Translations under genes and position numbers: made by a program
Shown: positions 8,520 to 17,331 of the stretch, piece after piece
Layout of the letters: every line of letters starts with the position of its first letter
Numbering within the stretch: the stretch's first letter is position 1
Notes under the pieces: model-generated
What the model saw: only the letters and a program-made list of their open reading frames with translations
The model's database searches: none
Told to the model about the DNA's origin: nothing
Assembly (NCBI RefSeq): GCF_019740335.1
Contig: NZ_JAHXZS010000003.1
Span: forward strand, 238,176 to 302,175
DNA: 64,000 nucleotides
Direction of reading: 5' to 3'
From: Alteraquisediminimonas sediminicola
GTDB taxonomy: Bacteria > Pseudomonadota > Alphaproteobacteria > Sphingomonadales > Sphingomonadaceae

Positions 8520-8735
8520 ATGACGACACTCAATGCACCCACCAAAATCGATAGTGTAATTGATCTGCTGCATCGCGACGGCGGTGCGACCTTGACCGAG
8601 CTGGTGGAGGCCACAGGCTGGTTGCCACACACGACACGTGCAGCCCTGAGCGGCCTGCGCAAAAAAGGCCATCCCATCAGCAAATATCTGCGCGATGGAG
8701 TGACCGCCTATCAGATCACGGCGGTCGGGATATGA
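8520..8735 (+). CDS. DUF3489 domain protein
   Basis: A 71-residue protein recognised as the DUF3489 family: KIDSVIDLLHRDGGATLTELVEATGW, then HTTRAALSGLRKKGH, then a short beta hairpin (the whole protein is about one winged-helix-like domain). The ATG at 8520 with AAGGAG seven bases upstream decides the start; the frame is open further upstream without such a site. Its stop overlaps the start of the DUF2924 gene (ATGA). The set DUF3489 - DUF2924 - recombinase recurs in alphaproteobacteria (from memory). A small HTH protein here may control the cassette or aid recombination (inference). Confidence 0.85.
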   Translation: MTTLNAPTKIDSVIDLLHRDGGATLTELVEATGWLPHTTRAALSGLRKKGHPISKYLRDGVTAYQITAVGI

Positions 8736-9181
8736 GCGCGCTAGACGAACAACTGGCAGCACTCACGACAATGTCGGCAGTGCTACTTCGCGCTGAGTGG
8801 TTGCGGCTCCATAAGGTGCCGGCACCGGCCATGACCACCGACCTGCTACGACGCGGCATCGCGCACCGGCTGCAGGAGCGCGCCAAGGGCGGGATGCCTT
8901 CTGGCACTTTACGTGAACTTGGTCGGCTGTGCCGCCATTATGCCCGAACGGGTGCAGTGGAGGCTGCGCAGCCCAGCCGGATCAAGCCCGGCACCCGGCT
9001 GGTGCGCGACTGGGGTGGGGAAAGTCACCATGTGGTGGTGCTGGAGAGGGGCTATCTCTACCGGGATGAGAACTACGCTTCACTGAGCCAGATCGCTACC
9101 GAGATCACAGGCGCCAAATGGTCCGGCCCTCGCTTCTTTGGGCTGATCAAACGGAAGAAGGCGGAGGTCGCTCATGCGTAA
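8732..9181 (+). CDS. DUF2924 domain protein
   Basis: A 149-residue protein of the DUF2924 family. The N-terminal half is helical (EWLRLHKVPAPAMTTDLL, AHRLQERAKGG). The C-terminal half holds the family hallmark: an RDWGG element, then HHVVVLERGYLYRDENYASLS and a WSGPRFFGL stretch. It overlaps DUF3489 by four bases and the recombinase by eight, so the three are translationally coupled. Molecular role is not established; the constant pairing with a large serine recombinase suggests an accessory DNA-binding or recombination-directionality role (inference). Confidence 0.85.
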   Translation: MSALDEQLAALTTMSAVLLRAEWLRLHKVPAPAMTTDLLRRGIAHRLQERAKGGMPSGTLRELGRLCRHYARTGAVEAAQPSRIKPGTRLVRDWGGESHHVVVLERGYLYRDENYASLSQIATEITGAKWSGPRFFGLIKRKKAEVAHA

Positions 9182-10850
9182 CGCCAAGGGGTGTTCAACA
9201 CCCAAGTCCATACGTTGCGCCATCTATACGCGCAAATCCACGGAAGAAGGACTAGAGCAGGACTTCAACAGCCTTGATGCCCAGCGTGAAGCCTGTGCTG
9301 CCTATATATTGAGCCAGCGCCATGAGGGTTGGACACTGGTCCCTGATTATTATGATGACGGTGGCTATTCCGGCGGGAACATGGATCGCCCTGCCCTCAA
9401 AGCGGTGCTGGCCGAGGTAGCCGCCAAGCGGGTTGATGTGATTGTAGTCTACAAGGTCGACCGTCTCACGCGCAGCCTGTCGGACTTTGCCCGGATTGTG
9501 GATGTGCTTGATGACGCGGATGCCAGCTTCGTGTCTGTCACCCAGTCCTTCAATACGACCACCAGCATGGGTCGCCTGACCCTGAATGTCCTCTTGTCCT
9601 TCGCCCAGTTCGAACGCGAGGTGACCGGAGAACGCATTCGCGACAAGATTGCCGCGTCCAAGGCCAAGGGCATGTGGATGGGTGGTCAGGTGCCACTTGG
9701 CTATGATCTGGATGACCGCAAGCTGATCATCAATCCGACTGAAGCAGCTAATGTCCGCCACATCTTTGAGCGCTATGCGGCATTGTGTTCTGGCAAGGCG
9801 CTAATGGTGGAACTCGATGCGAACGGGATCAAAAGCAAAGCGCGGATCAATCGTCACGGTCGGACCTATGGGCAGAACTCCATCAGTCGGGGTGCCTTAT
9901 ATGCCATGTTGCAGAACCGGCTCTATGTCGGGGATGTAGTTCACAAAAGCCAATGCTATCCCGGCCAGCATACGGGCATCATTGACGCCACGCTCTTCGA
10001 TCAGGTGCAGCAACAACTCAAGAACGCCCGGGTGGACCGTCGGCTGGGGAGCAATGCCGTTGAACCCAGCCTGCTTGCTGGCCTGATGGTTGATGCCCAT
10101 GGGCGGCGGTTATCACCAAGCCATGCCGTCAAGCAGGGTCGACGGTATCGTTATTATGTCTCGCAGAATGATGGGGCGGAAGCCTCGGGCGAACCATGCT
10201 GGCGGATCAGTGCCAATGACATCGAGACATTGGTATGTGCGAAGGTCAGGCAAGCCGTTCACGATACCGTGCATCAGCGCATGGCCGTTGGTGATCTATC
10301 CAGCGATGTCATTACCCGCCTGAACAGGAACGCCAATCAGATCCGGCAATTGCTGGAGAACCAAGCTCCGGCAAAAGTGCGTGAGATGCTACTATCCCTT
10401 ATTCAGCGCATTCAGATCAGCCAAGCCAGCCTCGACATCCAATTCGATGTCTCGACCATTGACTCGGCGCTGGGGGAAACCGCGCCCATCACGATCGCCA
10501 GCAAGATCGGCTTTGTCCGATCTGACAAACAAGTCCGCATTCACATCCCGCCGGTCATTGATGAAGCCAATCGACCGCGTAACCCGATATTGCTCAAACT
10601 GATCGCGCAGGCATTCACGGCAAGGCAGGAGTTGGAAGCCGGTGGTTCATTCGATGAAGCCGCCACACACATCGGTTGCAGTCGCGAGCATCTCGCTGAT
10701 CTAATCCGCACCAGCTATCTGGCACCGTCCATCATCAAGGCCATCATGGATGGAGAGCATCCCCCAACCCTCACCCGCAAGCAACTGGTCGAGACGAGCA
10801 GGATCCCGCTTGATTGGGAGAGTCAGCACAAGATGTTCGGGTTCGGCTGA
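9174..10850 (+). CDS. Large serine recombinase (recombinase family protein)
   Basis: A 558-residue site-specific recombinase. The N-terminal resolvase domain holds the catalytic serine near residue 22 (IYTRKSTEEG), SLDAQREAC, and the arginine-bearing VYKVDRLTRSL and FAQFERE motifs. The recombinase domain follows with VPLGYD and NAISRG-like segments (NSISRGALYAMLQNRLYVG), then a zinc-ribbon-like region with a single clear Cys (GEPCWRIS) and a long helical C-terminus. It integrates or excises DNA by serine chemistry. It starts inside the DUF2924 stop region and is followed by a terminator hairpin at 10875. Full length for the family, so probably active. Confidence 0.93.
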   Translation: MRNAKGCSTPKSIRCAIYTRKSTEEGLEQDFNSLDAQREACAAYILSQRHEGWTLVPDYYDDGGYSGGNMDRPALKAVLAEVAAKRVDVIVVYKVDRLTRSLSDFARIVDVLDDADASFVSVTQSFNTTTSMGRLTLNVLLSFAQFEREVTGERIRDKIAASKAKGMWMGGQVPLGYDLDDRKLIINPTEAANVRHIFERYAALCSGKALMVELDANGIKSKARINRHGRTYGQNSISRGALYAMLQNRLYVGDVVHKSQCYPGQHTGIIDATLFDQVQQQLKNARVDRRLGSNAVEPSLLAGLMVDAHGRRLSPSHAVKQGRRYRYYVSQNDGAEASGEPCWRISANDIETLVCAKVRQAVHDTVHQRMAVGDLSSDVITRLNRNANQIRQLLENQAPAKVREMLLSLIQRIQISQASLDIQFDVSTIDSALGETAPITIASKIGFVRSDKQVRIHIPPVIDEANRPRNPILLKLIAQAFTARQELEAGGSFDEAATHIGCSREHLADLIRTSYLAPSIIKAIMDGEHPPTLTRKQLVETSRIPLDWESQHKMFGFG

Positions 10851-10874
10851 ACCAACTAACCCAACGGAAACAGT

Positions 10875-10895
10875 ACGGGGCTTCGGCCCCGTTTC
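10875..10895 (+). terminator. Terminator of the recombinase cassette
   Basis: ACGGGGC (10875-10881), a TTCG tetraloop, GCCCCGT (10886-10892) and a short T-run, 24 bp after the recombinase stop. A UUCG-capped stem is very stable. Confidence 0.7.
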
Positions 10896-10914
10896 CTGTT
10901 CCAAAGCCGCTCAA

Positions 10915-11100
10915 AAATCTCGGGCGTACCATCTTGGCCTCTGGAGATATTGGCAGTTATTTGTGGGCTATCACAGCCTCAAATGGTCTCCACTACGCAG
11001 ATGGCAGTGTCGAACCTGCACAACCGACGGAATAGTCGGGTGAATATGGGAGGTATCTGAAAAGATAAAAAAGCACTTAAAAACAACGTGTTATTGGTGC
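10915..11100. repeat. 186-bp direct repeat, left copy
   Basis: Matches 11400-11585 base for base without gaps at a constant offset of 485, with six mismatches counted by eye (about 97 percent identity). It lies just after the recombinase terminator. Its right end passes into a tRNA-3'-end-like fragment (11098-11120). It probably marks past integration or duplication at the tRNA-Leu locus. Confidence 0.85.
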
Positions 11101-11120
11101 ATCTTACAGGAATCGAACTT
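11098..11120 (-). pseudogene. tRNA 3'-end-like fragment
   Basis: On the minus strand this reads a T-loop (GTTCGATTCC), a short acceptor-like stretch and GCACCA. In tRNA-Leu at 11580 the same T-loop and GCACCA end occur at the same distance, but the bases between differ. The sequence that would form the 5' side of the T-stem does not pair, and no tRNA body follows. It therefore looks like the broken 3' end of a tRNA left at a recombination joint. Confidence 0.45.
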
Positions 11121-11399
11121 CGTCTCTTCCTCGATTAAGGTGCTATTTTTATATTTAAAATTCAATACCTTGTGCAGGTAAAAGAAGGCGGAGACGAAGT
11201 TCGTTTCGGACTGCGTGCCTGAGCAGTCGATAACCAAATGGAAAATCGATACAATAATAATGGGAGGCGGTGCAGGTTTGAGCGGAAGATGCGCAACCGA
11301 GACTGATCACAAAATTGCCCGCCAGCATTGAATCACAATGTAGGGCGAAGCATAGTTTTGGGATTAATCGGCCCCATTATTCGTTTCAGAGCCACCCAG
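11101..11399. other. AT-rich spacer between the two direct repeats
   Basis: 299 bp with no convincing gene, more AT-rich than the flanks. It carries a perfect 13-bp inverted repeat, CGAACTTCGTCTC (11114-11126) and GAGACGAAGTTCG (11191-11203). Nothing else identifiable. Confidence 0.6.
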
Positions 11400-11585
11400 A
11401 AATCTCGGGCGTACCATCTTGGCCTCTGGAGATATTGGCAGTTATTTGTGGGCTATCACAGCCTCAAATGGTCTCCACTGCGCAGATGGCATTGTCGAAC
11501 CAGCACAACCGACGGATTAGTCGGGTGAATATGGGAGGTATTTGAAAAGATAAAAAATCACTTAAAAACAACGTGTTATTGGTGC
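11400..11585. repeat. 186-bp direct repeat, right copy
   Basis: Second copy of the repeat at 10915-11100. Its right end overlaps the encoded CCA end of tRNA-Leu (11580-11585), so the repeat boundary coincides with the tRNA 3' terminus, the usual place for integration scars. Confidence 0.85.
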
Positions 11586-11664
11586 CCCTGGCCGGAATCG
11601 AACCAGCACTCCTTTCGGAATCCGATTTTGAGTCGGACGCGTCTACCAATTTCACCACAGGGGC
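11580..11664 (-). tRNA. tRNA-Leu (anticodon CAA)
   Basis: 85 nt including the encoded CCA. The acceptor stem GCCCCTG pairs with CAGGGGC. The anticodon stem TCCGA/TCGGA encloses the loop CTCAAAA, giving CAA. A long variable arm (TTCCGAAAGGAGT) is typical of tRNA-Leu. T-stem GCTGG pairs with CCGGC around TTCGATT. The 3' end abuts the 186-bp direct repeat. Confidence 0.95.
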
Positions 11665-11788
11665 ACGCGATGCGCCCTAACCGATTGCATCTTGGGTTTC
11701 AACCCGCGATTGCCAACAACTTGCATCAAAGATCGAACAAATGGTCCCCCTCTGGCATCGCACCCACTGGCATGATAGCGGACACGCT

Positions 11789-14245
11789 ATGAACCCACCG
11801 GTCGCCCTGCCGATAGATGACGTGCTGCCCCGGCTGCTCGATGCCCTGCGCACACAGTCGAATGCCGTGCTGATCGGGCCCCCGGGGGCGGGCAAGACGA
11901 CCAAGGTCGCGCCTGCCCTGTTGGATGAACCATGGGTCGCTGGACGGCAGATATTGCTGCTGTCGCCACGTCGCCTTGCCGCGCGGGCGGCGGCGGAGCG
12001 GATTGCCGAACTGGTCGGCAGTCCCTTGGGCGAATTGGTCGGCTATGCCACCCGCATGGACAGCCGACAAAGCCGCCAGACCCGGTTGCTGGTCGTCACA
12101 CAAGGGATTTTCCGCAACCGCATCCAATCCGAGCCAGACCTGCCCGATGTCGCGGCGGTGCTGTTCGATGAAGTGCATGAACGCACGCTGGAGGGTGATT
12201 TCGGACTGGCGCTGGCGCTGGATGCACAGGCCGGATTGCGCCCCGATCTCAGATTATTGGCGATGTCGGCCACGCTGGATGGCGCGCGTTTTTCCCGGTT
12301 GATGGAAGGCGCACCAGTCATCGAAAGCGAAGGGCGCAGTTACCCCCTCACGCTGCGTCATATTGGCCGTGATGCGACCAAGCGGATCGAGGACGGGATG
12401 GCCGCCGCCATCCGCGCCGCGCTGATCGAAGAGCAAGGCGGTATCCTCGCCTTTCTCCCCGGCATGGGTGAGATTGAGCGGACGGCGGAACGGCTCGGCA
12501 ATCTTGGTCCCGACGTGATCCTCCACCGCCTGCATGGCAGCCTCGACCCGGCGGCGCAGCGGGCGGCGATCCGGCCCGAACCACAGGGCCACCGCAAGAT
12601 CGTGCTCGCCACCGCCATTGCCGAAACCAGCCTGACGCTGGACGGCATTCGCGTCGTCATCGACAGCGGCCTTGCCCGGCGCGCGCGTTATGATCGTCAG
12701 GCCGGTACCAGCCATTTGGTGACCGAGCGCGTGAGCCAAGCCGCCGCGATCCAGCGTGCGGGCCGCGCGGCGCGGCAAGGGCCGGGCGTGGCCGTGCGCC
12801 TGTGGGAAGAGGCCGCGACGCGCGGGCTTGCCCCTTATGACCCGCCGGAAATCTTGGAGAGCGACCTTGGGGCGCTGCTGCTCGATTGCACAATCTGGGG
12901 GGTGCGCGATCCGACCAGCCTGCCATGGCTCGATCCCCCGCCCGCGCCATCGCTGACCGAGGCCCGCAAGCATCTGATCTGGCTTGGCGCATTGGATGAA
13001 CAGGGCGCTGTTACCGCGCATGGCAAGGCGATGGCCGCATTGCCATTACCGCCGCGCCTTGCCCATATGCTGATCCTTGCGGGCGCGCATGGCTGGCAGA
13101 AGATCGCGGGCGATATGGCGATGCTGTTGTCCGAACATGGGCTGGGTGGGACCGATCCCGATCTGGAGACACGCTGGCGGCAATGGCAGCGCGACCGGGG
13201 CAAAAAGGCCGATAGCGCTCGCGCGATGGCCGCAGGCTGGGCCAGGCGCATAGCGGGCAAGCCCGCCGCAAGCGGCGATGATCCGGCCTATGTCATGGCC
13301 GCCTGTGTCGCCCTCGCCTTTCCCGATCGGGTTGCCAAGGCGCGCAACAAGGATGGTTCGGACTGGATCGCGAGCGGCGGGCGCGGCTATCGGCTCGATC
13401 CCGTTTCGCCGCTCGCCCGCCAACAATTTCTGGCGGTCGCGGATGCGCAAGGATCGGCAGGCGGGGCGATGATCCGTTCGGCCATCACCCTGCCGCCCGA
13501 ATTGCTGGACGATCTTTTCGGCGACCGGATCGAACAACAGCGCAACCTGCGTTTCGATGTGGCAAGCGGCAGCGCACAGGCGCGGCTGGAGAAAAAACTC
13601 GGCGCGATTCGGCTGACGAGCGGCCCGGATTCATCGCCGGACAAAGACGCGATGACCCGCTGTCTTGTCGATGGCGTACGCGCGCATGGCCTCGACCTGC
13701 TGCCGATGGGCAAGGCGGCAGAGCGGCTGCGCCAACGCGCGGCCTATGCCGGGTTGGAGGCGTTAAGCGAGGACGGTTTGATCGCCACGCTGGATGAGTG
13801 GCTGGCCCCGTTATTGGCAGGCAAGTCGCGGCTTGGTCAGGTCGATCCGTCCGCTTTGCATCAGGCGTTGCAGAATCTGATCGGCTGGGACGGGATGAAG
13901 ACGATTGAAAAGCTCACCCCCGATCAATTCCTGACCCCGGCGGGCAGCCATCACGACATTGATTATGATGCGCCGGGCGGGCCGACGGTCACTTTACGGG
14001 TGCAATCCTTGTTCGGCCTGTCCGTACATCCGGTGATCGGTACTGCGCATATCCCGCTGATCCTGTCGCTCACCTCGCCCGCCGGTCGCCCGATCCAGAC
14101 GACCCGCGACCTGCCCGGTTTCTGGGCGGGCAGTTGGCGGGATGTGGCCAAGGAAATGCGCGGACGCTATCCCCGCCACCCTTGGCCGGACGACCCCGCC
14201 TCGGCCAATGCAACGCTCCGCACCAAAAGGGCGGGCGGCGGTTAG
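11789..14245 (+). CDS. hrpB: ATP-dependent helicase HrpB
   Basis: An 818-residue DEAH-box RNA helicase. Motifs in order: Walker A GPPGAGKTTK near residue 35, motif II DEVHER, motif III SATLDG, then ATAIAETSLTLDGI and QRAGRAARQGPG (motif VI), followed by the HrpB-specific C-terminal region. The frame opens 16 codons earlier, but the ATG at 11789 (MNPPVALPIDD) gives the usual short N-terminus. HrpB is widespread in proteobacteria; its physiological RNA target is not well defined. It stands alone, downstream of tRNA-Leu. Confidence 0.93.
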   Translation: MNPPVALPIDDVLPRLLDALRTQSNAVLIGPPGAGKTTKVAPALLDEPWVAGRQILLLSPRRLAARAAAERIAELVGSPLGELVGYATRMDSRQSRQTRLLVVTQGIFRNRIQSEPDLPDVAAVLFDEVHERTLEGDFGLALALDAQAGLRPDLRLLAMSATLDGARFSRLMEGAPVIESEGRSYPLTLRHIGRDATKRIEDGMAAAIRAALIEEQGGILAFLPGMGEIERTAERLGNLGPDVILHRLHGSLDPAAQRAAIRPEPQGHRKIVLATAIAETSLTLDGIRVVIDSGLARRARYDRQAGTSHLVTERVSQAAAIQRAGRAARQGPGVAVRLWEEAATRGLAPYDPPEILESDLGALLLDCTIWGVRDPTSLPWLDPPPAPSLTEARKHLIWLGALDEQGAVTAHGKAMAALPLPPRLAHMLILAGAHGWQKIAGDMAMLLSEHGLGGTDPDLETRWRQWQRDRGKKADSARAMAAGWARRIAGKPAASGDDPAYVMAACVALAFPDRVAKARNKDGSDWIASGGRGYRLDPVSPLARQQFLAVADAQGSAGGAMIRSAITLPPELLDDLFGDRIEQQRNLRFDVASGSAQARLEKKLGAIRLTSGPDSSPDKDAMTRCLVDGVRAHGLDLLPMGKAAERLRQRAAYAGLEALSEDGLIATLDEWLAPLLAGKSRLGQVDPSALHQALQNLIGWDGMKTIEKLTPDQFLTPAGSHHDIDYDAPGGPTVTLRVQSLFGLSVHPVIGTAHIPLILSLTSPAGRPIQTTRDLPGFWAGSWRDVAKEMRGRYPRHPWPDDPASANATLRTKRAGGG

Positions 14246-14248
14246 GGC

Positions 14249-15124
14249 TTACAAAAAGTCCCTCAAAAACCGCATGAACATGTCGAACTGATCATGGTGC
14301 AGCCAATGCCCCGCCTTGGGGAATGGCACCACCTCGACATCGCAATTGAAATATGCGGCCCGGCCATCGGTGCGGGGATCTATCGCCCAGCTTTCCTCGC
14401 CCCAGCACAACCGCGTTGGACAGGTAATCGCGCTCCATAACGCCGCCTTGTCGTCAAAGCTGATATCGACGCGCGGCCAGACATAGAGATGGTTGTCGAA
14501 TTTCCAGCTATAGCTGCCGTCTTCATTTTGCGCGACGCCATAGGCCGTCAGATGTTCGACCTGCGCATCGCTCAGGAAACCATTTTCTGCCTTCATCCGC
14601 GCCAGCGCTTCTTCAAAACTGGCGTAACGCTTGGGCTGGCGCCCCGCCGCCGCGCGCTTATCGCCAATCCAGGCCCGCAACCGATCCGCCACACTGTCAT
14701 CTTCAAGGATTTTGAGCAATTTGGGCGGCGGTCCCAAGCCTTCAATCGCCACCAACTTGCGCACCGTTTCCGGAAACAGGCCCGTATAGCGCAGGCTGAT
14801 ATTGCCGCCGAGCGAATGGCTGACAATCGTGACCGGCGCGAGTTTCAACTGATGGATCAGCTGCGCCAGATCATAGACATAATAGCTCATGTCATAATTA
14901 CCATCGGGCGACCATGCGCTGTCGCCATGGCCGCGCAGATCGGGCGCGATGACGTGCCAGTCGTGGCGCAACTCCTGCGCGACCCAATCCCAGCTGCGGC
15001 TATGATCCCGCCCGCCATGGATCAACAGCAATGGCGGTTTGTCGGCATTGCCCCAATCCTGATAATTGAGGCGCAAGCGCTGCGAAATAAAGCTGCGGGA
15101 GGTCGGCCCAAGCGTCTCGATCAT
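14249..15124 (-). CDS. Alpha/beta hydrolase
   Basis: A 291-residue hydrolase. The oxyanion region is LLLIHGGRDHSRSW, the nucleophile elbow SHSLGG, the acid residue is likely in the IDPRTDG region, and the catalytic His is in KAGHWLHHDQF. Although the frame is open for 55 more codons, those codons lie inside the upstream gene. The ATG at 15122-15124 overlaps the stop of that gene by one base, which decides the start. It is therefore cotranscribed with the multifunctional beta-oxidation enzyme and may hydrolyse a related ester or thioester (inference). Confidence 0.9.
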   Translation of the reverse strand: MIETLGPTSRSFISQRLRLNYQDWGNADKPPLLLIHGGRDHSRSWDWVAQELRHDWHVIAPDLRGHGDSAWSPDGNYDMSYYVYDLAQLIHQLKLAPVTIVSHSLGGNISLRYTGLFPETVRKLVAIEGLGPPPKLLKILEDDSVADRLRAWIGDKRAAAGRQPKRYASFEEALARMKAENGFLSDAQVEHLTAYGVAQNEDGSYSWKFDNHLYVWPRVDISFDDKAALWSAITCPTRLCWGEESWAIDPRTDGRAAYFNCDVEVVPFPKAGHWLHHDQFDMFMRFLRDFL

Positions 15125-17193
15125 CACAGGCTCCCGAATCCTTTGCCCGCATCCGCCAATTGCACCAGCAAGGCCGCAGGCGCATAGCGCGCGCCATAGG
15201 TAGCCTCGAAACCGCGCAACGCCGCCACAATCTTCGGCAGGCCGGTCAAATCCGCCCAGAACATCGGCCCGCCGCGATAGACCGGCCAATTATAGCCCAT
15301 GATCAACGCGACATCGATGTCGGACGGGCGGCTCGCGATCTTCTCCTCCAGAATTTTCGCGCCTTCGTTCACGACCGGATAAAGCAAGCGGCCCAGCAAT
15401 TCCTCATCGCTGAAGCTGCGCTGCGCCACGCCCTTTTCAGCCGCCAACTCGGCGATGACCTCAAGCGCTACCGGCGACAATGTCGCCTTGCGCTCGGCGT
15501 CATAATCATAATAGCCGCCGTTTTTCTTCTGGCCGAGCCGATCGCGCTTCACCAATTCGCTCATCACCGTCTTGCGCGTCGAATCGCGGCCAATCACATC
15601 CAGCCCGATCAGATCGAGCATCTGGAACGGCCCCATCGCAAAGCCATAATCACGGATCACCCGGTCGATATCGAGGACCGATGCGCCTTCCAGCACCAAG
15701 GCCTCGGCCTCAGCCATATAAGGCTCCATCGCGCGATTGGCGATAAAGCCATGGCACACGCCCGCCACCACCGGCGTCTTGCCAATCGCCTTGGCGATAT
15801 TGAGCGCACTCGCCAGCACGGATTTATCCGTCTTGGCCCCACGCACGATTTCCAACAGCGGCATGACATTGGCGGGCGAGAAAAAGTGCAGGCCGATCAC
15901 ATCTTGCGGCCTTTTGGTTACAGCCGCGATTTCGTTCAGATCGAGAAAGCTGGTGTTGGACGCAAGGATCGCCCCCGGCTTGCAAATGGCATCAAGTTTC
16001 GTGAACACATCCTGCTTGACCGCCATGGATTCAAATACCGCCTCGATCACGAGATCGACATCGGCCAGCGCCTCCAGCCCGATTGCGGGGGTAATCAGCC
16101 CCATCCGCTGTTCGACCTGCGCTTCGGTCATCCGGCCCTTGGCCGCGCTGTTTTCATAATTCTTGCGAATGACGCCAACTCCACGATCCAGCGCGTCCTG
16201 TTTCAATTCCACCAATGTCACCGGCAGGCCGATATTGAGGAAGTTCATCGCAATGCCACCGCCCATCGTCCCCGCGCCAATCACGCCGATGCGCTTGAGA
16301 TCACGGGTCGGGGTGTCGGCGGGGACGTCCGGCACTTTGGCCGTCATGCGCTGGGCAAAAAACACATGGCGCTGGGCCTTGGATTCCGGGCTGTTCATCA
16401 ATTCAAGGAACAAGGCCTGTTCGCGCTTGCTGCCCTCATCGAAATTGGGCGATTCGACCGCCGCCTGCACCGCCTTGATAATCGCTTCCGGTGCTTTGAA
16501 CCCCTTGAACGCGCGGGCATTCTGGGCGCGGAATGCGTCGAACACTTCCGGCTTGCCGCGATAGGGCGCGATCTTGTCATCACGATCACGCACACGCGGC
16601 GCAGTTGCGCCTGATGCGATCAACTCCTTTGCAAAAGCCAAAGCATCGGCCTGCAACTGGCCCTCTGTCGCCAGCCGGTCGAGAATGCCGAGTTCCAGCG
16701 CCTGTGCGGCCTTGATCGGCTTGCCAGAGGTGATGAGATCGAGCGCCACCGGCACGCCGACAAGGCGCGGCAGTCGCTGCGTCCCGCCCGCGCCCGGCAA
16801 AATGCCGAGATTGACCTCAGGCAGCCCAAGCTTCGCCGAAGGCACCGCCAAGCGATAATGGCAGTGCAGCGCCAGTTCCAGCCCGCCGCCCAGCGCCGTG
16901 CCATGAATGGCCGCGATCACCGGCTTTGGCCCGTTTTCAATCGCATCAAACAGGGTGATGAAATCAGGGTCGGCAAAATGGCCGGTCGCGAATTCCGCAA
17001 TGTCCGCGCCCGCGAAAAAGGTACGTCCGGCACATGCGATGATGATCGCCTGGGCGGCATCATCGGCCCAGGCCAATTGCATGGCCTGCATCACCGCCGC
17101 GCGGGTGGCCGCGCCCAAGGTGTTCACCGGCGGCGCATCAATTGTGACGATTCCGACACCATCGACACAGGCATAGTTGAACAGTTCGGCCAT
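15124..17193 (-). CDS. 3-hydroxyacyl-CoA dehydrogenase / enoyl-CoA hydratase fusion
   Basis: A 689-residue bifunctional beta-oxidation enzyme of the FadB/FadJ type. The N-terminal crotonase domain (1-190) has FFAGADIAEF and IHGTALGGGLELAL for the oxyanion hole, and LPEVNLGILPGAGGTQRLPR with the hydratase glutamate. The dehydrogenase domain starts near residue 306 with the NAD motif IGVIGAGTMGGGIA, followed by HFFSPANVMPLLE and a C-terminal 3HCDH repeat ending in MGYNWPVYRGGPM. It hydrates enoyl-CoA and oxidises the 3-hydroxyacyl-CoA product. No thiolase is adjacent. The downstream hydrolase overlaps its stop. Confidence 0.93.
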   Translation of the reverse strand: MAELFNYACVDGVGIVTIDAPPVNTLGAATRAAVMQAMQLAWADDAAQAIIIACAGRTFFAGADIAEFATGHFADPDFITLFDAIENGPKPVIAAIHGTALGGGLELALHCHYRLAVPSAKLGLPEVNLGILPGAGGTQRLPRLVGVPVALDLITSGKPIKAAQALELGILDRLATEGQLQADALAFAKELIASGATAPRVRDRDDKIAPYRGKPEVFDAFRAQNARAFKGFKAPEAIIKAVQAAVESPNFDEGSKREQALFLELMNSPESKAQRHVFFAQRMTAKVPDVPADTPTRDLKRIGVIGAGTMGGGIAMNFLNIGLPVTLVELKQDALDRGVGVIRKNYENSAAKGRMTEAQVEQRMGLITPAIGLEALADVDLVIEAVFESMAVKQDVFTKLDAICKPGAILASNTSFLDLNEIAAVTKRPQDVIGLHFFSPANVMPLLEIVRGAKTDKSVLASALNIAKAIGKTPVVAGVCHGFIANRAMEPYMAEAEALVLEGASVLDIDRVIRDYGFAMGPFQMLDLIGLDVIGRDSTRKTVMSELVKRDRLGQKKNGGYYDYDAERKATLSPVALEVIAELAAEKGVAQRSFSDEELLGRLLYPVVNEGAKILEEKIASRPSDIDVALIMGYNWPVYRGGPMFWADLTGLPKIVAALRGFEATYGARYAPAALLVQLADAGKGFGSL

Positions 17194-17222
17194 GATGCGC
17201 TCTCCCAGATTTCAGACGGGCA

Positions 17223-17256
17223 AAAGGCCGCAGCGCATCTCTGCGCCACGGCCTTT
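17223..17256 (-). terminator. Terminator after pal
   Basis: AAAGGCCG (17223-17230) pairs with CGGCCTTT (17249-17256), with an inner GCGC/GCGC pairing. Read on the minus strand the stem ends in a TTTT run, 75 bp beyond the pal stop; it may also act in the other direction. Confidence 0.65.
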
Positions 17257-17331
17257 ATTCATATAGGACATTCAGCGACGATTGCCACGCCATCAACGGC
17301 GCGGATCATCACTAGATATGCATCAGGTCGA

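Noticed and set aside
10750..11043. Plus-strand frames covering the recombinase end and left repeat
   Set aside because: They overlap the recombinase and its terminator and repeat in the right copy as different frames; they arise from the direct repeat, not from a gene.
11464..11658. Minus-strand open frame of 64 codons across tRNA-Leu
   Set aside because: It reads through the tRNA-Leu gene and gives the well-known spurious protein caused by this tRNA.
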